Below are positions 13,407 through 23,362 of a stretch of 64,000 nt of DNA, one piece after another. The notes beneath the pieces were generated by a model, which did not search any database, was not told the origin of the DNA, and was given only the letters and a program-made list of their open reading frames with translations. The DNA is from Bifiguratus adelaidae (lineage: Eukaryota; Mucoromycota; Endogonomycetes; Endogonales). The stretch lies in contig MVBO01000001.1 in the NCBI GenBank assembly GCA_002261195.1, positions 322,051-386,050 on the forward strand, read 5' to 3'. The translations under genes and the position numbers were made by a program. Every line of letters starts with the position of its first letter. The first letter of the stretch is position 1.

Positions 13407-15410
13407 ATGGACATTCGTACAGCGTTAGACACGCTACCACCTACGATACAGCCTCCATATAGACTGCGCGTCGGGACGGAAGCTGCAACATTGCGCTTTA
13501 GAGGCCCGCTGACTGGAACACAGGGCGAATGGTTAGGGGTAGAATGGGATGACCCTAGTCGAGGCAAACATAACGGACAACACCAAGGCGAGCAAGTCTT
13601 CGAATGCGCGAGACGCCATGCCAAAAATGCTTCGTTTCTGCGGTGGAACGCCAAGAAAATAAGTCTAGGGAGAGCGTTCCTGGATGTGCTTGCATCCAAA
13701 TATAAGGCGTCTGAAGAGGAGGATCAGGTGTTGCGGCTCGGTGGAAAAGATGGCGTGGAGGTGGAGACGGTTGGGTTTGGTAAGGTAGCGCGGCAGCAGA
13801 GGTGAGTAATTGTGTACGTGCGTCGAAGGTATGGATGAGACGCTCATGTGCCGTTCCTTTAGCCAACTGCAACGACTGCGGATTGTCGATCTTTCGCACC
13901 TGGATGTGGCATGGGTCGACAAAGCTCCTGCGATATCCAATGACTGTCCGAGTAAGCATGACGACCAGGAAAGACGAATTGTACGACTTATCATCCACAT
14001 TGTAGATGTGCAACAGCTCGGTCTCGGAGATACATTAATCGACTCCTGGGACCACATTTGGACCTTGCTTTCGCAATTGAACCGACTAGCCACATTACGC
14101 CTAAAGTAAGTATACAGCGACTATATTAAATGACTGATCACTCGATAGTCACCTTGCTCTTCCCATCCCATCACCAACCTTACTTGCACCATGGCAGCCA
14201 TTCGGCCAACTCAAACATCTTAGTCTCGTTGAAACAGGACTGTCATGGGGCGATGCGCAAGGCTTGTCAGAATATTTGCCATCCCTGGAGTCTTTACACC
14301 TGTCGTGCAACAATATCACCCGACTGTCACCCATCGTGTCCGACACTCCTTCAGAGACAAGCAAAGAGCACGGCAATTCAACTTGGACCAATTTGACGCA
14401 ACTTGGGCTAGAGGAGAATAGCTTGACGGATTGGCTTGATGTTGTCGATGCGCTAGGCAAACTACCCAAATTGAGCATACTGCTACTATCTGGGAACCAA
14501 ATCAAGGAGATTGAGCCAGTAAAAGGCCTGTTTCAATCTGTCTTCCCTGCTTTGACGCAGCTGCATATCGACTCCAACGCCTTACAGGACTTCCGCAGCT
14601 TGGACGCGTTGGATTCCACACATGCTGGTGGAGTACGAGAGATTCGCGTGGGTAACAATCCGTGTCTGAGAGGTGAGTACGTGGTAAAACAGGGCGCATG
14701 GCTGATCGATCGACGGGCAGAGATGGAACAAGATATGATCATGTGCCAAGTTGTGAGCCGAATTGGCTCCTTGCAACGTGTGAATGGTACAACAGTAAGT
14801 TCATCGGACACTAGCGTATGAAGGTCTGATGCTCGTGTTGCATCTAGATCACGGCAAGAGAAAGAGCTGATTTAGAACGCTATTATCTAAGGACATGCGC
14901 CGTGGAGGCGGCCAAAGGTGGACATAGTGATGTGGACACCATGGTGGCAGCCATTCGAAAAAATAATCCACGATGGGAGACTCTATGCGAACGTAAGTGC
15001 ATAAGATGGCCCAAGGAGACTAGTGTTGATATGCATTGTAGAGCATGGAATGCCAGATCTCCAATTGTCCGCCCCAAAAGATATGGCAGTACTTGGCAAT
15101 CGGCTCATTGGTGGGTAATGCATTGTTCGAACTATTTTCAAGCTCACCATACCATGCAGCTGTCAATCTTGAACGGCGAATGGCTCTAGATGCAAGTCCA
15201 GATACGCGCATTCAAAAGCGCATCCTCCCGACGCTCACCGTGCGAAATACCCGTAACCTCGTCGTACGCTTACTCAAACTCAATCCAACCATACCCACAC
15301 AACTGTTTCTAGTCCATGCAGACACTATAGAACCATTAGATGATGAATTGAAGGACTTGAGATGGTATGATGTACAAGAAGGCGACACCATTGTGTGTCT
15401 TGCCATTTAG
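13407..15410 (+). CDS. PAC2: Tubulin-folding cofactor E (CAP-Gly, LRR, ubiquitin-like)
   Basis: Six exons (13407-13801, 13863-14105, 14149-14794, 14848-14992, 15042-15110, 15160-15410) give 582 residues. The CAP-Gly domain is N-terminal (GEWLGVEWDD, then GKHNG). Leucine-rich repeats follow (LQRLRIVDLSHL, LPSLESLHLSCNNI, LPKLSILLLSGNQI). A ubiquitin-like domain ends the protein (LVVRLLKLNP, then DDELKDLRWYDVQEGDTI). This is the TBCE/Pac2 architecture; the protein helps assemble alpha/beta-tubulin dimers. Positions 14673-14720 form a 48-nt, stop-free segment with GTGAGT and CAG ends. Its removal shortens the protein to 566 residues and gives a better match to the LRR cap, so it is probably an intron. 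Confidence 0.92.
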
Positions 15411-15445
15411 CCAATCACATTTCGCTACATTGCTTTCTCTTCTTC

Positions 15446-17801
15446 ATGGCTCAATACACTTATGATGAGAGCGGAGTAACGTTCTATTACTTTCTTATTG
15501 CGTTTCTCTCTCTCATACTAGTGCCCGCTACCTACAATCTACTAGCAGGTATTGGTGGACAAGGACAAGGTGAGTGATGCGATGACATGCACACATTTTA
15601 CATGAACTATGAATATTGATGCTAAGCGTGATATATGCAGGACAAAAGACGCAAAAGAAGCAATATAGAGTATACGATGCAGACAAGAACAAGGCACGTC
15701 AGCGCAATGCTCTCAAGGAGCGCGGCTTCAACAGAAAAGTAGGGTGGATCAAGTAAGTTGTCCGATTACCGAAGCATGAATGCGCATCACTGACCAGTGA
15801 ATTTGCAAAGGTTGCTTGCTGTTGGGGCAGGATGGGCGATCGTTGGTTTGCTTTCTTACCAGGTAGCGAATACGGTCGTTGACTTTAAAGTGTGGGATCC
15901 CTATGAGATTCTCGGGGTTTCTGAGGTACGAAAGGACGTGAATGGTTTACAGAAAGGTGTGTTAACTACTGCTCCAGGGCATTTCTGTCAAGGACATCAA
16001 AAAACACTACAAGAAACTTTCTCTCAAATATCATCCTGACAAGGCACCAAAAGATCAAAAGGAAGAGTTTGAGAAACAGTTTGTGGAGATCTCCAAAGCC
16101 TACAAAGTGTGGGTATAAAGACTTCTGGGTATTGATCTAGGCTGACTAGTGTAACAGATTAACCGATGACACTGTTCGAAAGAACTATGAGGAATTTGGA
16201 CATCCTGATGGAAAGCAGGCCTTTTCGATGGGTATTGCCTTACCAAAGTGGGTCGTTGAAAGTCACAACAACGTATGGGTGCTTGGTTTCTACGCACTTG
16301 TCTTTGGAATTGGTTTGCCTTACTATATCGTAAGTGGAGACAAGTTGCGAAGCGCTTGTCATCTGACTGGGCTCTCTTTTCGCTAGGCCAAATGGTGGTA
16401 TAGACAGAAGCGATACACCAAAGATAAGATCCTTAATCCGACCATTGCTACCTTTTTCAAGGAGCTTCGTGATACTTCAGACACGTCCAGTAAGTGCAAT
16501 CAAGCCAAATGAGCTCAAGGCTAATTTACTTATGTCTCGTCGCGCAGAAATTGTTGAAATACTGTCAGCGTCTCATGAATTCAAAGATGAATTGCCTGTT
16601 CGTCCTTCTGACAATCGCCATATCGACCAGCTCAACAACAAGGTCCAAAAGGAACTTGACACCCGATACGGTCACAAGCTGGAACGCAGCAAGCGCTTCC
16701 CCGCCTTTTATGCGTTTAAGGCACGAACGCTTTTGTACACCCATATGCTTCGCCTTCCTGTGACTGACGAGTCACTGGCCGATGATCAAGCTTTCATAGT
16801 CGCCAAATCCATTCATCTCCTTAACGGCATGATATCTATTGCCCTTGCTCGACAGTGGCTTGAGACATCCGTCCGAGTCATGAAACTATCGCAAAACCTA
16901 GTACAAGCGACATACTTTGAAGACTCGCCACTGCTTCAGCTTCCCTTCATTACCAAGGATCACGTTCAAGAGTTGGTGGCTAAGAGCAATGGCTCTCTAA
17001 CCTGTGTGAGCGATTTTGTCCAATTTCCAGAGGAGACGAGAATTAGTGTCTTGAAGTCATCGCTCGGTGAAGATAAGATGTTGGATGTTCTGGATGTTGC
17101 CAGGGATTATTCACCACCTGATGTTGTCAAGGCAGTCTTTCGAGTTGCCGGCGACAAAATTGTCACGCCTGGTTCTATCGTCACCTTCATGATCAAACTG
17201 CGATCTCCAAACGACCAGAAGCATGTGGATGAGGATGATGAGGATGATGAGGTGATTGACGACGTCGATCTACTCCTCCAAGGTAAAAAGAAGCCCAACG
17301 CAGATCCGAAGGAAATCGCAGAGACCCTCATCCATGCGCCCTATTATCCTCTGGTAAGAGTATTGCCTACCGTTCATCCGCGCGTACTCATTCGAAACCT
17401 AGGACAAGAAACCTTACTGGTGGATCTTCTTGGGAGATCCTCGCAATGGTCGCATCATTGTTCCTCCCATCAAAGTAACCAACCTCGACCCTAATCAACC
17501 CATCAAGATACAATTTCCTGGCCCACCACAGCCCGGCACCTATAATTTTGCCATGTACATCATTTCTGATAGCGTTGTCGGCACTGACATTTTCATGCCT
17601 TTGAAAATGGTCGTCGAAGATCTCTCAGCGCTGCCAGAGGAAGAAGAGGTAGATGACACCATTTCCGAACCTGACGAGGATTCGATTGCAGGTCAGATGA
17701 AGCTCATGAGGGAGCAAGGTATCTCTGGAGCGCTCAGTGGAGGCACCTCCGAACCACCAGCTGTCAACAATGATTCCGACTCCGACTCCGACTCCGACTA
17801 G
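15446..17801 (+). CDS. SEC63: SEC63-type ER translocon subunit
   Basis: Eight exons (15446-15569, 15641-15752, 15811-15925, 15978-16108, 16158-16329, 16387-16489, 16548-17353, 17403-17801) give 653 residues. Two membrane helices come before a J domain with an intact HPD (KYHPDKAPKDQ). A third helix follows (NNVWVLGFYALVFGIGLPYY). The cytosolic Brl/Sec63 domain runs from about residue 250 to 600 and includes the signature KKPYWWIFLGDPRNGRI. The tail is acidic and finishes in a run of Ser-Asp pairs. The J domain faces the ER lumen and recruits the BiP/Kar2 Hsp70 for protein import. Its start is 35 nt beyond the TBCE stop, and the next gene begins 99 nt after its own stop. Confidence 0.94.
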
Positions 17802-17900
17802 AAAATTACCATAAAAGGGAATAAAGTCACACATTTCCACAATGACGTTTGGGCCTTGAACTTGCACACCTTGGTCTCACCTTGCTCTATCTCCCCTATC

Positions 17901-18678
17901 ATGGCCGCCGTTGTGCGGCGAGCAAAGGATTTCTACAATACAAACTATGAGAGACGTCCTATGGGAACGCTCTGCGTCACCAATGCCTTGCTAGGCATCG
18001 TGTCCGATATTACTGCTCAGACAATGACCTATGTCAACTATCAGCGCAGTCACCGAATACCGCCTGAACAACGCAGCCTCAACGAGCGCCTTCCTGAACG
18101 TCTTCACGATAGCTCTGATCCTCCGCCTCACTTTGATCCTTGGCGGACCTTACGCTTTGCGACCTACGGATTTTTAATCGCGCCTCCCGTCGGACGATGG
18201 TTTGCCTTCCTTGAAAAGCGGTTTCCTCTTCGTCCTGGCTCTGGTGGTTCAGCAACTCTCGCCACAGTGAAGCGCGTGGTAAGTGCACGATCAAAAGCAC
18301 TTTAATGTACCTTCAACATAAACTGATGTCTGCGCATAGGCTGTTGATCAAACCGTATGGGCTCCTTTCGGAATAGCCCTCTTCTTTACCATCATGGGTA
18401 CCCTAGAAGGTCATGGTATCCAAGGTGTCCAGGAAAAATTCAGAGATGCCTATTGGCCAGCCTTCAAAGCCAACTATACGGTTTGGCCCGCCGTTCAATT
18501 CGTCAATTTCCGTTACCTTCCTCTCCAGTTTCGATTGCCGTTTGTGAGTACGTGCGGCATTGCCTGGAACGCCTATCTCAGCTGGTTGAATGCCGCCAGC
18601 AAGAACATTGAGGATAAGCAAGTGGCGGCCCGGAAGGAAGAGACAAAGTATAGAGGCATGGTCGGAAGTGATGTGTAG
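17901..18678 (+). CDS. Mpv17/PMP22/Sym1 family membrane protein
   Basis: Two exons (17901-18278, 18340-18678) give 238 residues. Family features are the N-terminal YNTNYERRPMGTL-like segment, LRFATYGFLIAPPVGRWFAFLE in mid-protein, DQTVWAPFGIALFF, and the signature YWPAFKANYTVWPAVQFVNF near the end, followed by a WNAYLSWLNA segment. An insert of about 30 hydrophilic residues separates helices 1 and 2. Family members sit in the inner mitochondrial or peroxisomal membrane and may form channels; which organelle applies here cannot be told. The stop codon ends 10 nt from the stop of the convergent alpha-galactosidase gene, so the two transcripts must overlap at their 3' ends. Confidence 0.88.
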
Positions 18679-18688
18679 AGACTGTATT

Positions 18689-21014
18689 CTAGACGTCTAT
18701 TACAGCACAAGAGATTCTTTCGTTACTTCCAATGACGGGGAATTCTTCTATTATGGCAGGTTGACCTTCGATACGCACATTGGGGTCGGGTACCGAAAGG
18801 AAGATGCGGCTGGGTCGAACCTTTTTTGGTTTGACTTGGATTTTGATGTTGGAACCAGGGATGACGCGTTGAATCTCGACACCCGGCACAATGTGGCCGG
18901 CAGAACCCAAAAGGCTCACTTGTTTCAAGGAAGAGTCGGGGATTTCGTGAAAGGTGCGGGTTTGATGCGAGCCAAGGACAAATGTGGTGTTTCGGGCGTA
19001 AAAGTGATCGGGATGGGTGTTGGTGAGATGCGCAGAGGATTCGGTGCCAAACCAATATCGGCTGCTGGCCGAGTCGGGTAACCGTACGTTGATGGCGGAG
19101 CGGCCAAGGTTTGCGTACGTGATGTAGTGTTTTTGAGAAGCGGGCTCGTCGTTGACCTCGTAGTCAATCCGGTAGACATGCTCTCCAATCTCGTATACCG
19201 TCTTGACGGTGGATTTCACCTTGGGAAACGTGGCGCCGTAAAGCGCATGTTCGTCAGGACCGTACTTTGAAATATCATCGGACGAAAAGACTAAGGCACC
19301 TAGAATGTTGTTGAGCACAACCAACGTATAGCGTTCCTCGGCCGTCAGCCTATTGTTGCTCTGGCGGATAAAGGTCACGTCTGGATCGTTGCCAAAGAAC
19401 CGACCAGACATGGCCCATCGACCAAGGGTCGAATACAAAGAGTTGACCGTCGATACACGTTCCCGCACATTCAATAACTTGAGCTTTGTGTCTTCCCAAA
19501 AGGCACCAACATCTGCACCAATGCGGCAGAAATCACACGTTTTCCAAGCAGGCGCAAGAGGGACACCACAACCCAAAATCATCTTCTTGGAACCGACGAG
19601 CTCCCGAATGAGTTCCATGCCATCATACATGATTTCGGCACGGGTTTTGCCCGCCATGGGCGACATACCACAAGCAAATAAGAAATCAAGCTTGAGCATG
19701 TCGAATCCCCACTTGTTGAGGACATAGTTAAAGACTCTAGCAAGATAGGCGCGAACTTCGGGATGATAAATGTCGAGAGCAACGAAGCCACCCCAATTTG
19801 GACCAGCATAGTACATTTTGTTTGGCGATGCTGGATCCATAAGCACCCACTCAGGGTGTTCGCGGACGACACGAGACTTGACAGAGGCAACAAAGGGCGC
19901 GAGCCATAAGCCGGCCTGATAACCGTTTTGGTGAATCCGATCTACCAACGCTTTCATGCCATTCGGAAAGCGTTCGTTAATGGAGAGCCAGTCACCCACT
20001 TGCGTCTGGAAACCATCATCGATTTGAAATATGTCGATGGGATAGTTCTTTTCCTTGAGCGCATCCAGATTCTTGATGCACAACTCCTCCGAAATATCCC
20101 CGTAATAGTTATACCTACACATCATAAGCATACAGGAGAAAATGAATACGTATTCAACTTGCCATGATGTCCATCCTTGCACATGTGCATCCTTGACCAG
20201 TCTCTTTTCCGGGCCGATCCGAGAAGCGTATCCATCCCAAAGAGCCGCTTCCTCCATACCTTGCATGATCAATACCTTGAACACGGTCATAGTTTCACCT
20301 GCTCGCAGAAATTTGCCATCTATGTCCTTGTGGATGTCAAAGACATTGTCATTAAAGTAGGCCCTAAAGTATGTGTATCCGCTTCGTTCGGCGAGTGAAC
20401 CGAAGAAGGTGATGTTTGCGCCTCCACGGAAGTGGGTTACCGAAGTTGAGTGGATGATTCCGCGCGTTCCAGAGTGTTCAACGATATAGTAATCCCTGCC
20501 ATGATGGATTAATTTGACGACTTCTGATCCGAACCTGATGGTCTTACCCTTGTAGACCGAGATGCGTGATCAAATTGACCGCGGTATGAATCTTTGAGAT
20601 CTTGTCCGTTTCTCCAAGCTCGCGCGATTGACTCCAGCTTTAAAATCCGTTCGCCAACATCTTCTTGTCCTTCATATAAATCCCATATAGCAAATTGATT
20701 TCCTCCATAACCACTGGTTTCACCGCCGTAAGGTCTAAGGTCAGTAGATGACCGTCAAGAGGCCCAGGTTCCAAGCGCAAAGTAACGCTCAAATCTTCGT
20801 CCTTTAGTACACCTCCGACGGCGGTACCTTTAAGCCGTCGCGATGGACCGGTCTTCATACCCGTACTATCGGCCGGTACCCATACAATCTTGACGGTAGG
20901 TGTTAAATGCGTGAATAGTGAAGCGTCCATTGACTTCGTCATGGTCGGTCTATAAGGTTGTCTGAAGAGTGGATAGAGAAGGGCCAACAGAAGCACTCCT
21001 ACGGCAAGCAACAT
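18689..21014 (-). pseudogene. GH36 alpha-galactosidase gene interrupted by one in-frame TAA
   Basis: Three coding blocks (21014-20548, 20495-20163, 20114-18689) sum to 742 codons including the final stop. The protein starts with a signal-anchor helix (MLLAVGVLLLALLYPLF). It then has a GH36 N-terminal sandwich and the catalytic barrel: PIDIFQIDDGF, LKLDFLFACG with the nucleophile Asp, RIGADVGAFW with the acid/base Asp. A C-terminal beta domain follows. Codon 125 (20642-20640) is TAA, between NGF and SWSQSRE, where the family has Gln in NG(F/Y)QSWS. Everything downstream stays open and conserved. It is either a recent nonsense allele (one C-to-T change from CAA), a base error, or a readthrough site. 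The second intron (20162-20115) is GC-AG. The start ATG is a moderate-confidence choice. Confidence 0.8.
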
Positions 21015-21419
21015 CAAGACTGCTTGTGACTGTTTGGTCACGTTTTTTCACACTGGGCGCTGTCTGCGCTTCGCTTGTACGCTTGCTTTGATGCATTGAG
21101 TAAAGGGAAGCTTACTGCAAGATGTAGACATGATATGTGGTGGATCTCTTTATCCCCTGGCGCTAGTTGCAGCGACATCGTAGCATGGATCGGATATATT
21201 GGGTGTACCATACGTCAGATAGCCGTACGGCATGCTAATGGATCACTCTACCTCGATCCGAGACTCTTTCAAGCATGCTTATCACACCAATGTCATGTAC
21301 CTCTCAAGCAACCTTGCCTTTGCCCTATTTACCACTTCACCACCCAAGCTAAACCCACCCTCAACACTACATGACATCACATTCTGCGCGTCAACCAAAG
21401 CACGTTCTGGCTTTTGGTC

Positions 21420-23319
21420 ATGAAGAAGGTGTTGCGAGAAGAATTTGGGGGTTCTTCCCACGCCTCCGGCAACTCTTCTGAGCCCTATGTGGATCAAAAC
21501 TACTTGCAGATTATCCGCGGGTTGCAGGATATCTACAACAAGAAGATTAAGCCTCTAGAGGTGGCCTACAACTTTGAAGGTGGGTATCCAGAAGCGAAAT
21601 GAGCGCTCATGCGGTCGTCTAGGATTCCATTCTGCCCCCCTGACCAACCAAGACATCGCTGCAAAGCCTATTGTGCTTCTAATTGGACAATATTCAACGG
21701 TACATGGTCGATAGTGTTGGACAATTGGGGTTATCTGACATCTTGCGTTCAGGGCAAAACTACGTTTATCCGCTATTTGCTGGAAGAGCCGTACCCAGGA
21801 GAGCACATCGGTGTGGAGCCGACGGTAGGTGATGTTATGCATGAGGGACGATTAAATTGAAACATATGCATACTAGACAGACCGATTTGTCGCGGTCATG
21901 CATGGATCAGAGCCACGTGTGATTCCCGGTAATGCTGCGGCTGTCGATGCATCTCTGCCATTTCGCGGTCTCAATCGCTTCGGTCAAGCCTTTTTATCCC
22001 GATTCCAGGCAAGTGCCTTGACGCATGGCTAGAAAGCCAGCTTTATTCATGGCATTGTAGGTTTCACAATCACCGTCGCCTGTATTGGAAAACATGACCA
22101 TTATCGATACGCCGGGTATCTTGGCGGGTGATAAGCAACGGATTGAACGTGGCTACGATTTCACGGCTGTGACCGAATGGTTTGCGGAACGAGCCGACCT
22201 AGTCTTACTTCTTTTTGACTCTCACAAACTGGATATCTCCAATGAGTTCAAGATGGCCATACACGGTTTGCGAGGCAAGGAGGAGAAGGTGCGATGCGTC
22301 CTCAACAAGAGTGACATGGTCAGTCCTCAGGAATTGATGCGTGTGTAAGTGGGCAAAGCGGCGTCACGCAATGGTCTAAATGCGTTATAAAGGTACGGTG
22401 CCATGATGTGGTCCTTGGGCAAGGTCGTACAGACGCCTGAAGTGATGCGCGTTTATCTTGGCTCCTTTTGGATTGAAAAGCCTGTCAATTCATTTGATGA
22501 TCAGCGTGCCCTTTTGGAGGCTGAGCAGCGGGATCTCCTTAGAGACATGAGCGACCTACCTCGGAATGCCGCCATTCGAAAGATCAATGAAATCGTTAAA
22601 CGCGCTCGCTTGGCGAAAGTACATGCGCTTATCATCGGTCACCTCAAGAAGGAGATGCCCAATATGTTTGGCAAAAAGAAGAAACAGGCCAATTTACTGG
22701 CCAATCTCGACAAGGTATTTTTAAAAATTCAACGAATCAATCATTTGCCTCCCGGCGACTTTCCCAACGCGGAGAGATTCCGACAAAATCTGGAGAATTA
22801 TGACATCGACAAGTTCAAGAACCTTCGGCCAGAGTTATTGGCACGTGTGGATGAGGTACTTTAGCAGGAGTACGTTGGATATTGCGCTCACTCCATGGCT
22901 AGGCATTAAGCGTAGATCTGCCTCGCCTAATGTCGCGTTTTCCGCAAGGCAATCGTACTCTTGCACAGGCCGAACGAAACCCGTTTGCTGTCCAGGAGGA
23001 AATGCAAGCCGATGGGGTGGTACCACAATCCTATTGGGACTTCCAGGCGATCGACAAAGGTGCTCTCATACCCCGATTCAATGCCTTGGAACCTGTCCAA
23101 GGCAAGGTGCCGGGTGCTAAAATCAAGCCCGTTCTCATGGAGAGCGGACTTCCCAATGATGTATTGGCCCATGTATGGCGATTGTCCGATTGGGACAATG
23201 ATGGATACATGGATAGTGACGAATTCGCCGTGGCTATGCATCTGACCAAGATTGTGCAGAATGGAGGGACATTGCCAGAGACGTTGCCGGATTCACTGAG
23301 ACCCCATCGTCGTATATAG
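21420..23319 (+). CDS. EHD-family dynamin-like ATPase/GTPase with C-terminal EH domain
   Basis: Seven exons (21420-21579, 21623-21699, 21753-21824, 21877-22008, 22061-22344, 22393-22855, 22903-23319) give 534 residues. The G domain shows [16 protein letters not shown] (P-loop, split by an intron after ST), IDTPGILAG and LNKSD. Helical regions flank it (YNKKIKPLE before, MRVYLGSFW and [13 protein letters not shown] after). The C-terminal EH domain spans about residues 430-525, with a calcium-loop-like [13 protein letters not shown]. EHDs tubulate membranes and drive endocytic recycling; EH domains bind NPF peptides. The fourth intron (22009-22060) is GC-AG. The gene is convergent with the ArfGAP gene, with stops 43 nt apart. 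Confidence 0.93.
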
Positions 23320-23362
23320 ATTAGAATAATGATCAACATTGGATGTCTTTATAGTTTACATA

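Noticed and set aside
20496-20547. Second stop (TAA) in the GH36 gene after the LGLQG codons
   Set aside because: It lies in a normal 52-nt GT-AG intron; splicing rejoins LQG to DYYIVEHSG as in the family, unlike the TAA at 20640.
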